Counted from the stretch's first letter, positions 1 through 9,398 are shown. The stretch: DNA of 64,000 nucleotides from Alphaproteobacteria bacterium (GCA_020632885.1 JACKEQ010000029.1:1-64000), one strand, 5' to 3'. Made by a program: numbers and translations. The notes: a model not told the origin generated them from the letters alone.

Positions 1-1
1 C

Positions 2-214
2 CAGGCGATCCGCGCGGCGGACTCGGTGGTGCTGAACATCGCGGAGGGCATGACGCGCGGCGGGCGGCCCGGTGCGAATCACCTCCGCATCGCGATGGGC
101 TCGGCAGGCGAGGCGTTCGCGGCACTGGACGTGGTGGACTTCAGCGGCTGCGACCAGCGCCGCGCGGACCTCCGCCGCATCGGCGCCATGCTGGCGCGGC
201 TCCGCGTACGCTGA
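2..214 (+). CDS. Four-helix-bundle protein, C-terminal part (runs off left edge)
   Basis: The reading frame is open from the first bases of the window, so the start lies outside. The visible 70 residues begin with QAIRAADSVVLNIAEG, which matches the signature helix of the four-helix-bundle family (TIGR02436, related to the intervening-sequence-encoded S23 proteins). The remainder is helical and Ala/Arg-rich. Family members are about 120 residues, so roughly the last half is present. Their function is not established; they are often scattered in accessory regions. It sits just upstream of an AAA ATPase on the same strand, separated by about 60 bases. The family call rests on motif recognition only. 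Confidence 0.6.
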   Translation, partial: QAIRAADSVVLNIAEGMTRGGRPGANHLRIAMGSAGEAFAALDVVDFSGCDQRRADLRRIGAMLARLRVR

Positions 215-248
215 GGTCGCTCGGGCTCGTCCTGCCCGGCGCGTCCGG

Positions 249-264
249 GTAGGGTGAGCCCTAC
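249..264. repeat. Short perfect inverted repeat before the AAA ATPase gene
   Basis: GTAGGG and CCCTAC flank a TGAG loop, ending just before the GGAGGGG ribosome-binding site of the gene at 274. It could weakly end transcription from the upstream gene or be an operator or leader hairpin. No T-tract follows, so its role is uncertain. Confidence 0.3.
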
Positions 265-273
265 GGAGGGGCG

Positions 274-1425
274 ATGCTGCGCCGCATCCACATCCAGAAC
301 GTCCGCATGCTGGAGGACGTGGAGCTGGTCTTCCCGGAGGACCCGGCGAAGCGCTGGCACGTGGTGCTGGGGGACAATGGCGCCGGGAAGACGACGTTCG
401 TGAGAGCCGTCGCCATGGCGTTGCTCCTGCGGGATTCGATGGCGCTGCGGCAGCGCAGGTTTGCCTCGTGGATCGGCCCGAAGCGCGGGGAATGCGTGGC
501 CGCCGTAGATATCGGGCCAAACTACTTTTTCAGAATGAGCTGGCTCGGTCAGAACCCCGTGCTGGACTTTCCCCCAATCCCTGCGCGGGAGATCTTCAGC
601 GCTTCGTTCGGGCCTTCAAGGCGGTTCCAAACGAGCTCTCGCGAGATGGGCGCTCGCGTGAGCCGGCACATCTCGGCGTTCGAGGACGTCGGGTTCGGTG
701 GGGCGCTGGAGTGGATGCAGGACCTGCACGTGAAGGCCCTGGAGGGACGTCGCGACCGGGCGCTGCTCGACCAGCTCGTGCGCTTCGTGAACGCGTCGGG
801 GCTGCCGCACGGCATGCAGCTCACGCGGATCCTGTCGGATCAGGTGGTGTTCACGGACGCGGACGGTGTCGAGGTGGACGCCGACGCCCTCGCGGACGGC
901 TACCGCTCGGTGCTCTTGCTGACCTTCGAGCTGATCCGGCAGATGGCGGAGCACTACGGTGAGGACGGGCTGTTCGAGGAGCGCGATGGCCGGCCCGTCG
1001 TGGCGCGCGAAGGCCTCGTGCTCATCGACGAGGTGGACGCGCACCTTCACCCGTCGTGGCAGGCGAAGGTGGGCGACTGGTTCCTGGACGCCTTCCCTCA
1101 CGTCGAGTTCCTGGTGACCACGCACAGTCCGCTCGTCTGCCGCGCGGCCGCCCGTGGCACGTTGTGGCGTCTGCGTGCGCCTGGTGCCGACGGTCCCCAG
1201 ATCGTCCAGATCACCGGCGACCAGCTGGACCGCGTCGTCTATGGGTCGCTCCATCAGGCGCTCGAGAGTGAGGCGTTCCTGCTGCCCGGCATCGCCCGGT
1301 CAGCCAGGGCCACGGAGAAGCTCGAGGTGCTCGCGGAGCTCACGCGGAAGAGCCGGCGCCACGGCCTCTCTCCGTCGGAGGAGCACGAGCTCGTGGCGCT
1401 GCAGGCCCTCTTCCCGGAGCCCTGA
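274..1425 (+). CDS. AAA ATPase, RecF/OLD-like, PtuA-like
   Basis: A 383-residue ATPase of the AAA_21/OLD-like type. The start is supported by a GGAGGGG ribosome-binding site. Walker A is GDNGAGKT at residues 33-40. A Walker B with following histidines, LIDEVDAHLHPSW, lies near residues 250-262, and TTHSPLV near 282 is the H-loop/switch segment typical of SMC/ABC-like ATPases. Immediately downstream (gap of one base) is a broken HNH-type gene, so the pair resembles PtuA-PtuB of the Septu defence system. That assignment is inference: AAA_21 ATPases occur in several defence and DNA-metabolism systems. At 383 residues it is short for a PtuA. The ATPase frame itself is intact. Confidence 0.65.
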   Translation: MLRRIHIQNVRMLEDVELVFPEDPAKRWHVVLGDNGAGKTTFVRAVAMALLLRDSMALRQRRFASWIGPKRGECVAAVDIGPNYFFRMSWLGQNPVLDFPPIPAREIFSASFGPSRRFQTSSREMGARVSRHISAFEDVGFGGALEWMQDLHVKALEGRRDRALLDQLVRFVNASGLPHGMQLTRILSDQVVFTDADGVEVDADALADGYRSVLLLTFELIRQMAEHYGEDGLFEERDGRPVVAREGLVLIDEVDAHLHPSWQAKVGDWFLDAFPHVEFLVTTHSPLVCRAAARGTLWRLRAPGADGPQIVQITGDQLDRVVYGSLHQALESEAFLLPGIARSARATEKLEVLAELTRKSRRHGLSPSEEHELVALQALFPEP

Positions 1426-1426
1426 G

Positions 1427-2022
1427 GTGCGACGGGTCGCCGGAGACGTGCCGAAGGGCATCCACGCACAGCTCCGGGAGAAGCAGGCCCGGGTGGACGG
1501 AGCAGGCGACTACGCGTCGCGCGTGGCCGCTGCGAAGAGCGCCTGGAAGAAGCAGGACAAGGGCATTCGTGGAGGCCGGAGAGGTGCGGGAGCTGGTGCG
1601 TCCGCCCAAGACGCCACCGATCCCGCCGCCCGACGCACCTTCGGCGCTCGTGCATCCACGTGAGGACGACCCGATGGCCTTCCTCGAGCTGGACCTCGAG
1701 CGCACGTTCCTGTTCATGCCTGCTGAGGGCCTCTCGCGCGCGGACTGCGCGCGGGCGCTGTTCACCATCGACGTGCTGCACCTCGACGACCGAGAGCACC
1801 TCGTCGAGGCGCGTCGCGCGGCCCTACGGTCCTTCAGCGACGCGCTGAACGCCTACGCGGACGAGCGCGATGCAGGCGCGCCCCCGGAGCGCCTGACCTC
1901 CAGGAGACGACCTGCAACGGTCCAACCACATCACCGTCTTCCACGAGATGCGTCGCCAGCGCGAGTGGGATCCCGACCTGCGCGCGCTTTTCGTGAGGGT
2001 CCCGGAGGCCCTGGACTGGTGA
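1427..2022 (+). pseudogene. Decayed HNH-endonuclease-like partner of the ATPase (TIGR02646/PtuB-like)
   Basis: Three successive frames carry consecutive parts of one protein. The first frame starts at a GTG one base after the ATPase stop and contains VRRVAGDVPKGIH and SAWKKQDK, typical of the family N-terminus. The next frame begins near 1563 and continues with EVRELVRPPK, LVHPREDDPMAFLELDLE, TIDVLHLDDREHLVEARR. The third frame ends with HITVFHEMRRQREWDPDL and VPEALDW before the stop at 2020-2022. These blocks follow the order I remember for TIGR02646-like HNH proteins. The cysteine and histidine HNH core expected between WKKQDK and EVRELV is absent. An internal deletion plus a second frameshift near 1890 therefore make it non-functional as sequenced. 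Family identity is recalled, not searched. Confidence 0.6.
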
Positions 2023-2040
2023 GCGCGAGCCCCCAGGAAC

Positions 2041-2142
2041 GACCGAGACCCGAGACCGAGACCGAGACCCGAGACCCGAGAATCGAGACCCGAGAATCGA
2101 GACCGAGATTCGAGATTCGAGATTCGAGATTCGAGATCCGAG
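2041..2142. repeat. Degenerate 6/7-base tandem repeat (CGAGAC/CGAGATT)
   Basis: About 100 bases built from CGAGAC(C) units that turn into at least four perfect CGAGATT heptamers toward the right end. It lies between the decayed endonuclease gene and the convergent gene ending at 2146. No coding role is evident. Slippage-prone repeats like this are expected to vary between strains. Confidence 0.85.
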
Positions 2143-2145
2143 CGG

Positions 2146-3015
2146 TCAGTCGAGATCGAAGCGGAGGCTCCGGCCCATCTCCTGGAAGACCTTCCACTCC
2201 TTCCGGTCCGCACCGATCCCCACGGCGATGAAGTAGGTACCGCCCGAGCCCGGCAGCACGAGCTGGTAGATCATGCGGTCCACGCGGGTCTTCGGGTGGG
2301 TCGCCAGCGCTTGGAGCTCCACGCCCTCGCGGCCCGCGACCGTGACGCGCTCGACCTGGACGTTCCGCGCCTTCTCGAAGGGGAGCCCGGCCAGACGGGC
2401 GCGGGCGAAGGCCTCCAGATCCTCGACGTCCGCGGCTCCCATGCTCGGGCCGGCCATGAAGCGGGGCTCGTCGTCGGGCAGCGGAGGCGCCTTCCCGCCG
2501 AGGGTGAACATCTGCATGTTCCCCATGGTGCCGGCCTGGGCGAGGCCGCCGCCCGGCGTGATCGCGTACTTCATGGCCTCGGGCACGTCCGCCGACGTGA
2601 GCTCCGCGAGCGTGACGGTCTCGAGCGCCTTGCGCAGGGACGGCAGGCGCGCGTCACCTGCCGGCATGGTGCCCACCACGAACACCGTGCTGCCCTCGTC
2701 GCCCTGGATCGCCATCCACTTCTCGACGGTCACGCCCTGGACGGTCTGCTCCACCCGGATGAGCGTGGCCCCGCCGACCTGCGCTCGCTCGAGCTCCTTC
2801 ATGCCCTTGGTGGCGAGCGCCTCGGCGGTCATCTCGGGGGCGAGGTCGGACGCGGGCACGTTCCGCAGCTCGGTGACGGCGATCGAGGCCATCGCGCCGT
2901 CCGTGAAGCCCGGGAACTGCTCGGACAGCACGAAGCCCTCGGGAGGGTCGAGCGTGACGCGGGTCTGGGGGACGGGGGTGGGGGCCGCGAAGGCCATGAC
3001 GAGGGTGGCGAGCAT
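2146..3015 (-). CDS. Exported protein of unknown function
   Basis: A 289-residue protein from the ATG at 3015, which has a GGGAG upstream; an in-frame ATG at 3063 would add an improbable 16-residue extension. The N-terminus MLATLVMAFAAPTPVPQ looks like a short signal peptide. The mature part has no motif I recognise. It contains VEKWMAIQGDEGSTVFVVGT and LPGSGGTYFIAVGIGADRKE, which read like beta-strand-rich solute-binding or lipoprotein folds. It is transcribed divergently from transketolase, leaving about 80 bases for two promoters. It ends next to a slippage-prone repeat. Confidence 0.6.
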   Translation of the reverse strand: MLATLVMAFAAPTPVPQTRVTLDPPEGFVLSEQFPGFTDGAMASIAVTELRNVPASDLAPEMTAEALATKGMKELERAQVGGATLIRVEQTVQGVTVEKWMAIQGDEGSTVFVVGTMPAGDARLPSLRKALETVTLAELTSADVPEAMKYAITPGGGLAQAGTMGNMQMFTLGGKAPPLPDDEPRFMAGPSMGAADVEDLEAFARARLAGLPFEKARNVQVERVTVAGREGVELQALATHPKTRVDRMIYQLVLPGSGGTYFIAVGIGADRKEWKVFQEMGRSLRFDLD

Positions 3016-3095
3016 GCTCCCGGATAGCCCGGCGGAGGCCGATGGGCAGGTCCCGCGGGTCATGGTAGACCCCCGGAGCCACCGGAGGAGTCCCG

Positions 3096-5033
3096 ATGCA
3101 TCCCCACCACGAAGCCGTCGTCAACACCATCAAGGGCCTCGCCATCGACGCCGTCAACGCGGCGGACTCCGGGCACCCCGGCATGCCGATGGGCGCCGCG
3201 GACATGGCCACCGTGCTCTGGACCCAGTTCCTCCAGTTCGTCCCCACCGACCCCACGTGGCCCGACCGCGACCGGTTCGTGCTCTCGGCCGGCCACGGCT
3301 CCATGCTCCTCTACAGCCTCCTGCACCTCTCGGGCTTCGACGTCTCGATGGACGACCTGAAGGCCTTCCGGCAGTGGGGCAGCAAGACGCCGGGCCATCC
3401 CGAGGTCGGGCACACCCCGGGTGTGGAGACCACCACCGGGCCGCTCGGGCAGGGCTTCGCGACCGGCGTGGGCATGGCGCTCGCCGAGCGTCACCTCCGC
3501 GAGACCTACGGGCCCGAGCTCTGCGACCACTGGACCTACGGGATCGTCGGTGACGGCGACCTCATGGAGGGCGTGGCCAGCGAGGCCGCCTCCCTCGCCG
3601 GGCACCTGAAGCTCTCCCGCATCGTCTACCTGTACGACGACAACCAGATCACCATCGACGGCGGCACGGACATCGCGTTCACCGAGGACGTCGGGGCCCG
3701 CTTCGAGGCCATGGGCTGGCACGTGCTCCACGTGGATGGCCACGACCCCGAGGCCATCGAGGTGGCCATCGACGAGGCCCGCAAGGAGGACGCCCCGAGC
3801 CTCATCTGCTGCCGTACGGTCATCGGGCAGGGCTCGCCCAACCGGCAGGGCACCTCGGAGGCCCACGGAAAGCCGCTCGGCGCCACGGAGGGCCGCCTGG
3901 CCAAGCTGGCCATCGGGCTCGACCCCGAGCAGACGTTCGTTGTGCTCGACGGCGCCCGCGACGCCTTCACGTCGGCCACCGCGGCCCGCGACGCCTGGAA
4001 GGCCCGCCTGGACGCCCACCCGCGCAAGGAGGCCTTCCTGGCGGCCCTGGCCCGCGACGGCGCCGCGGCCATCGCCGGCACGGCCTGGCCCTCCTTCGAG
4101 GTCGGGAAGAAGGTCGCGACCCGGAAGTCCAGCGAGGCCGCCCTGAAGGCCATCGTGAAGGCGAACCCCTGGGTCATCGGCGGCAGCGCGGACCTCGCCG
4201 GCAGCAACGGCACGCAGGTCGGCACCGCGCACTTCACCCCGGAGGCCTTCGGCGGGAAGGGCACCATCGACTTCGGCGTCCGCGAGCACGCCATGGGCGC
4301 CATCTGCAACGGCATCAGCCTCCACGGCGGCGCGCTGCCGTACGGCGCCACCTTCCTGATGTTCCACGACTACCAGCGCCCCGCGCTGCGCCTCGCGGCC
4401 CTCATGGGCACGCCAGGCGTGTGGATCTACACCCACGACTCCATCTTCCTCGGCGAGGACGGGCCCACCCACCAGCCCGTCTCCACGCTGCTCGCCATCC
4501 GTGCCCTGCCGCGCGTGCGCGTGTGGCGCCCGGCCGATGCGACGGAGACAGTGACCGCGTGGAAGGCGGCGCTCACCTACGACCGCGGTCCGTCGGTGCT
4601 CGTGCTGACCCGCCAGGGCCTGCCCACCCTCCACGCCTCGGCCGACGCAGCCCGTGGCGGGTACGTGGTGGAGGACGGTGGCGACGCCCCGGACGTGTGT
4701 CTGCTGGGCACCGGGTCCGAGGTGGAGACCTGCCTGGACGCCGCGCGCATCCTGGCGGCAGACGGCGTGAAGGCCCGTGTGGTGAGCCTCCCGTGCCGCG
4801 AGCTCTTCTGGGAGCAGGACGCTGCGTACAAGGCCTCGGTGCTGCCGGCCGGCGTGCCGCGCCTCTCGGTGGAGGCGGCGGTGACGCTCGGCTGGGAGCG
4901 CTGGACGGGCACCGACGGCGCCCAGGTGGGGCTCGACGACTTCGGGCACTCGGCTCCGGCCGAGGTGCTCGCCGAGAAGCTCGGGTTCACCGGTGCGGCC
5001 GTGGCCGCCCGGGCGCGGGACCTGCTCGCCTGA
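3096..5033 (+). CDS. tkt: Transketolase
   Basis: A 645-residue thiamine-diphosphate enzyme that moves two-carbon ketol units between sugar phosphates in the non-oxidative pentose phosphate pathway. It has the typical N-terminus (AIDAVNAADSGHPGMPMGAA), the cofactor-binding GDGDLMEGVASEA starting near residue 151, and the pyrimidine-domain segment HDSIFLGEDGPTHQP. Length is normal for bacterial transketolases. A GGAGGAG ribosome-binding site precedes the ATG. It is a single-gene unit between a divergent exported protein and a convergent frameshifted gene. Confidence 0.96.
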   Translation: MHPHHEAVVNTIKGLAIDAVNAADSGHPGMPMGAADMATVLWTQFLQFVPTDPTWPDRDRFVLSAGHGSMLLYSLLHLSGFDVSMDDLKAFRQWGSKTPGHPEVGHTPGVETTTGPLGQGFATGVGMALAERHLRETYGPELCDHWTYGIVGDGDLMEGVASEAASLAGHLKLSRIVYLYDDNQITIDGGTDIAFTEDVGARFEAMGWHVLHVDGHDPEAIEVAIDEARKEDAPSLICCRTVIGQGSPNRQGTSEAHGKPLGATEGRLAKLAIGLDPEQTFVVLDGARDAFTSATAARDAWKARLDAHPRKEAFLAALARDGAAAIAGTAWPSFEVGKKVATRKSSEAALKAIVKANPWVIGGSADLAGSNGTQVGTAHFTPEAFGGKGTIDFGVREHAMGAICNGISLHGGALPYGATFLMFHDYQRPALRLAALMGTPGVWIYTHDSIFLGEDGPTHQPVSTLLAIRALPRVRVWRPADATETVTAWKAALTYDRGPSVLVLTRQGLPTLHASADAARGGYVVEDGGDAPDVCLLGTGSEVETCLDAARILAADGVKARVVSLPCRELFWEQDAAYKASVLPAGVPRLSVEAAVTLGWERWTGTDGAQVGLDDFGHSAPAEVLAEKLGFTGAAVAARARDLLA

Positions 5034-5042
5034 GCCCCGTGC

Positions 5043-6904
5043 TCAGTGGAGGGGCTCGACCTCCTCCTCGCCGTCCCAGGGCTCGAGACCCAGGGCGTCG
5101 AGGAGGGGCCCGGGGTCCTGCTGGATGTCGTCCGCCACCGCGATGAGCCCGCCGCGGACGCGCTGGATCTCGTCGGCGTCCGCGCCGGCGAGGTAGGCCT
5201 GCCACGCGTCGTCCGTGGCGCGCAGCTCCCATGCCGCCGCCATGGCATCGACCACCCGGGTCGCGACCACGGGGCGCGGATCGGCCTCGAGGCTCTCGGC
5301 GAGCAGGGCGAGCGCGCGTCGGTCCTCGGCGAGCGCGAGGGAGAGCATGTCCGCGGCGACCCGCACGGCCGCGTACAGCGGCGCTCGGTCGGCGAGCAGC
5401 TCCACGGCCTCGGGATGCTCCCGCGCGACCCCCATCAGCCGCGGGATCGTCCACAGGGCCTCCGTCGCGACGAGCTCCTCGTCGGTCGCGGTGCGCAGGG
5501 CCTCCACGATGGCCGGACCGTCGCCGAACCGCAGCGCGCCAGCCAGCCCTGTCCGGTCGGGGTCCAGGGACGGGGGCTCGGCCACCGCCTCGAACGCCTG
5601 GGCCACCCGCTCCCGACGCTCAGGGTCCAGCGACGCGAACCCGGGATCGTGGGGATCCAGCCGTGCACACAGGTCGCGCACGACGTGGCGTCGGAAGGGG
5701 TCGGTCTCCCAGCGGGCCGGCAGGCCGGCCAGCAGCCGGCGAGGGGTGACGGCGGCACGGTGGGTCACCAGGCGCGCGTACCCGTCGGCGCGGTCGGGGT
5801 CCGAGCCGTCCACCGACGACCAGTGGGGCCAGGGCTCGCTGACGGCCTCGTGAGCCTGGAGGATCGCGTGGATGGCCCGACGTGTGCGGGGCTCGGGACC
5901 CCAGCCGGCCGCATCGAGGAGCACGCCGAGCAGCGAGGAGGCCCTGGGGCCTGCGGCCGCGAGCGTCGAGAGCGGCACGTCCAGCGGAGGGTCGCCTTCG
6001 CGGTGCAGGACGTCCTCCGGATCCAGCCGGCGTGCCAGCACGAGGAGCGCGTCGAGGTCGGTCGCGGCGGTCAGCAGCCACCGCTCGGCGAGGGCACCGC
6101 GCGGAGCGGCGGCCACCAGCGCGTTCGCCCAGGCGTCGCGCTCGGGGAACGCGTACGCCAGCGCGACACGGACGGGATGGGGCCCGTCGTCCACGCTCCC
6201 TCGGCCAGCTCCAGGGCCCGATCGTAGGCCGGACCGTCGCAGGTCGCGAGGGCGTGGCGGAGCACCCGCCATGGCCCCGGGTCCCGCGCGAACCCGCCTC
6301 CGGGGTGCTGGCCGGGGCAGTCGTCCGACAGGGGCAGGACCGGCCAGTCCTCGCAGAGCCCCAGCCAGGAGAGCAGCGCCGTGAGGGCCCGGGCGGGGGA
6401 TCGGCTCGCGAGCGCCCCGGTCCACGCGGCCGCGGCGGCCGGTTCCGACGCGAGCACGAACAGCGCAGGGGCGTCCGTCGCGGGGGCGTCCGGTGCGCCA
6501 CGGTGGATCGCCAGCAGCGCGTCGCGCACGGGCCCGTCGGCCTCCTCGGCGCACTGGCCGAGGTAGTCGGCGTGCTCCGCCACGAAGTCGGCCAGGGCCT
6601 TCGGCGTGACCTCCAGGGGAGGAGCCGGATGCCGGCGGAACGGGTGCAGGTGGTGCGCCACGTGCTCCAGGTACAGGCCCGGCGGACGGTCCGGCGCGGC
6701 GGGCGGGGTCGTCTCCACCCAACCCTGCGCGAGGCGCTCGGCGATCGCGCAGTCCAGCGCGTGCAGCATGGCCTCCGGGTCGGTGAACGCGCGGGAGCCC
6801 GTCCATCCACCGTCGTCCTCGCGCGTCGCATACCGGACGGCCGCGTGATGGGTGGCCCAGCGGCGACCCTCGCGTGTGAACGTCCGCTCCCAACGCATCG
6901 TCAC
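5043..6904 (-). pseudogene. WGR-like/helical-repeat protein interrupted by one frameshift
   Basis: Two overlapping frames encode one protein of about 620 residues. The first runs from a GTG at 6904 (ATG alternative at 6898) and starts MRWERTFTREGRRWATH. Together with FTDPEAMLHAL and AERLAQGWVE this resembles a WGR domain. It reads sensibly to EGAWTTGP near 6185. From there sensible sequence continues in the other frame (VRVALAYAFPERDAWANAL) to the stop at 5043. The break falls in the G4C3 run at 6179-6185, where one extra base would restore a single frame. It is either a real frameshift or a sequencing or assembly error. The C-terminal part is Ala/Leu-rich and HEAT-like. The gene follows the PBP gene with only one base between them and may be co-translated. 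Function unknown. Confidence 0.6.
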
Positions 6905-6905
6905 G

Positions 6906-9398
6906 TCACTCGCGCTGACCGGCGAACAGGCGGCCGAGCGCCCGTCCTGCCTCCACGATGGGGCCTCCGTGCACGTCGCAGCGCTCGGTGGGCACGGCGT
7001 CCTCCGGGAAGGTCTCCTCGTAGGTGTGCACGCACTGGGGACGGGCGATCCGCCCGGAGTCCTCGCACACCCGGGCCACGACGAGGCCCTCCGGCAGGGC
7101 GTCGTCGGCCGAGAGGGTGCCGGACGCCGCCACGAACCGGGCCCACACGGGCAGGGCGGCCCTGGACCCCGGCAGGCCGAGCTCGCCGGTGTCGTTCCCG
7201 ACCCACACGGCCACCGCGAGGGACTCGGTGAACCCGACGAACCAGGCGTCGCGCCCGCCGGTCGTGGTGCCGGTCTTGCCGCCCACGTGGCCGTGCACGC
7301 CGTACGCCTGGACGCCCTGGCCGGTGCCGCGCTCGATGACGCCCTCCAGCACGCTCGTCGCGAGGGTCGCGGCGCGCGCGCTCGCCAGGGGCTCGGCGTG
7401 GTGCTCGAGGTCGAGCACGCTGCGGCCGTCGCTCTCGCCGATCCAGTCGACCAGCCAGGGCTCCTGGAGCGTGCCGCCCCCCGGGAACACCGTGTAGGCG
7501 CCGGCCAGCTCGAGCGGCGTGACCTCGAAGCCCCCGAGGGAGGCCGACGGGAGCTGGGTGGCCTTGGAGAGCCCGGCCGTCCGGTAGAACGTCTGGAGCT
7601 TGCCGGGCCCGACCTGCTCGGCCAGCAGGACGGCCGGGATGTTCCGGCTCGTCTCGATGGCCCGGCGGACCGTGATGTCGCCGAGGAACCGGTCGTCGTA
7701 GTTCTTCGGCGTCCACGACTTCCCGTCGATGCGCCGGGTGATGGGCGTGTCGGCGATGGTCGAGAGCGGCGTGAGGCTACGGTCGCCGTCGAAGGCCGCG
7801 AGCAGGGTGAGGGGCTTCACGGTGCTGCCGGCCTGCCGCCACGCGCTGGTGGCCCGGTTGAACGGGCTCCCGCCGTAGCTCCGGCTGCCGACCATCGCGG
7901 CGACCGCACCCGTCCGCACGTCCACGGCCACGAGGGCCACCTGCGCACCGCGCGCCTGGGGCCAGGACGCCTCCACCTCGGCCATCCCGTTGGCGACGGC
8001 CTCCTCGGCGGCCCGCTGCAGCACGGGCTGGATGGAGGTGTGCACGTGGTAGCCCCGTCCGGCCAGGGCTCCCTCGCCGATGTGGCGCTCGGCGTCGTCC
8101 ACCGCGATGTCCACGGCCCAGGGTGCCCGACGGATGGCGCCGGGCAGCGCGCCGCGCATCACGAGGGGACGGCGCTTGGCGGACTCCGCCTGGTCGGCCG
8201 TGATGGCACCGACCTTCACCATCTGGTCGATGACGAGGTTCCGTCGCTCCTCGGCCCGCTCGGGGTGCCGGGTGGGCGAGAAGGCGTTGGGTGCCGGGAT
8301 GACCCCGACGATGGTGGCGGCCTGCTCGATCTCGAGGTTGGCGGCGCTCACGCCGAACCAGGCGCGCGCCGCGTTCTCGACGCCGACGAGGGGCACGCCG
8401 CCCATCTGCCCCAGGTAGACCTCGCGGAGGTAGAGCTCGAGCAGCTCGTCCTTGTCGAGCTCGCTCTCGAGGGCCGCCGCGAAGAAGACCTCGCGCACCT
8501 TCCGCCGCATGGTGCGCTCGGGCGTGAGGAAGAGGTTCTTCGCGAGCTGCTGGGTGAGGGTGCTCCCGCCCTCGCCACCGCTCCCCACCACGGCCTTCAG
8601 GGTCGCCCGGAGCAGTCCCCAGGGGTCGATGCCCATGTGCTCGCGGAAGCGCTGGTCCTCCATCGAGAGCAGCGCCGGCTCGATCCAGGGGCTGACGGTG
8701 GAGAGATCGACGTCCTGCCGCCGCCCGTCCCAGTCGCCCACGGTGGCGAGCACCGTGGGACGGAGCACGGCGGGCGCGCCCTCTGCGAGCTTGCCGTCCT
8801 CGATGCGCAGGCGCACCCGTCCGCCCTCCACGCCGCGCATGGGGGCCGTGTAGACGTCGAAGCCGTCGGGCAGCACCGCGAACTCGCCGGCGCCGTCGGG
8901 CCGCACGTGGGCGGGGTCCACGCGGTCGACGCGCTCGTAGCCGGCCGCCAGGAGGTCGCCCGCGATGGCGCTGGGGCTCACGGCCTGCCCGGGCCGGACC
9001 TCCACGGGTGCCGACCAGATCACGCCGGGCACGGTGCGGGGTGGATCGGCGATCCACGTGGTGACGTCCGACTTGGCGCGCATCCAGAGCAGCGCTCCGG
9101 TGATGGCGAGCCCGCAGGTCACACCGGCCGACCAGGTGAGCGCCTCGCGCGCGATCGCAGCGCGCCAGGAGCCCTTCGCGACGGGCGTGGTGACGGGGCC
9201 CTTCTTGCGCGCCCGCGGCTTCCCCGGGGCCTTGGCGGGGCCCTTCGGCTTGGCGGCCCGGGTGCGTGGGGCCTTCGCCGCCTCGGTCTTCGGGGCGGGG
9301 GAGTCCGCCTTCGCGGCGGTCTTCTTCGGGGCGGGCTTCGCGGGCGTGCGGGACGACGCGCGCTTGCCCGGCGGCGTGCCTGGGGTGCGCTTGGACAT
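6906..9398 (-). CDS. mrcB: Class A penicillin-binding protein (PBP1b-like)
   Basis: A bifunctional peptidoglycan glycosyltransferase/transpeptidase of 830 residues from the ATG at 9398. In order: a Lys/Ala/Pro-rich cytoplasmic tail (about 1-85), one membrane helix (87-106), a UB2H-like segment (about 123-190), a glycosyltransferase domain with EDQRF at 247-251 and GGSTLTQQLAKNLF at 277-290, and a transpeptidase domain with nucleophile S525-T-V-K528, S584-R-N and K708-T-G-T. All catalytic motifs are intact. An in-frame upstream ATG at 9455 is possible but has no clear ribosome-binding site. It is divergent from the DUF2330 genes. The basic tail resembles histone H1 and is unusually long. The symbol reflects the UB2H-like domain and is approximate. 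Confidence 0.9.
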   Translation of the reverse strand: MSKRTPGTPPGKRASSRTPAKPAPKKTAAKADSPAPKTEAAKAPRTRAAKPKGPAKAPGKPRARKKGPVTTPVAKGSWRAAIAREALTWSAGVTCGLAITGALLWMRAKSDVTTWIADPPRTVPGVIWSAPVEVRPGQAVSPSAIAGDLLAAGYERVDRVDPAHVRPDGAGEFAVLPDGFDVYTAPMRGVEGGRVRLRIEDGKLAEGAPAVLRPTVLATVGDWDGRRQDVDLSTVSPWIEPALLSMEDQRFREHMGIDPWGLLRATLKAVVGSGGEGGSTLTQQLAKNLFLTPERTMRRKVREVFFAAALESELDKDELLELYLREVYLGQMGGVPLVGVENAARAWFGVSAANLEIEQAATIVGVIPAPNAFSPTRHPERAEERRNLVIDQMVKVGAITADQAESAKRRPLVMRGALPGAIRRAPWAVDIAVDDAERHIGEGALAGRGYHVHTSIQPVLQRAAEEAVANGMAEVEASWPQARGAQVALVAVDVRTGAVAAMVGSRSYGGSPFNRATSAWRQAGSTVKPLTLLAAFDGDRSLTPLSTIADTPITRRIDGKSWTPKNYDDRFLGDITVRRAIETSRNIPAVLLAEQVGPGKLQTFYRTAGLSKATQLPSASLGGFEVTPLELAGAYTVFPGGGTLQEPWLVDWIGESDGRSVLDLEHHAEPLASARAATLATSVLEGVIERGTGQGVQAYGVHGHVGGKTGTTTGGRDAWFVGFTESLAVAVWVGNDTGELGLPGSRAALPVWARFVAASGTLSADDALPEGLVVARVCEDSGRIARPQCVHTYEETFPEDAVPTERCDVHGGPIVEAGRALGRLFAGQRE

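Noticed and set aside
2273..3553. Plus-strand open frame across the exported protein gene and the start of transketolase
   Set aside because: Its product is low-complexity Ser/Arg/Pro, has no family features, and lies antisense to or out of frame with two well-supported genes.
5046..6227. Plus-strand frames opposite the WGR-like gene
   Set aside because: They mirror the codon bias of the minus-strand gene and have no ribosome-binding site or recognisable domain.
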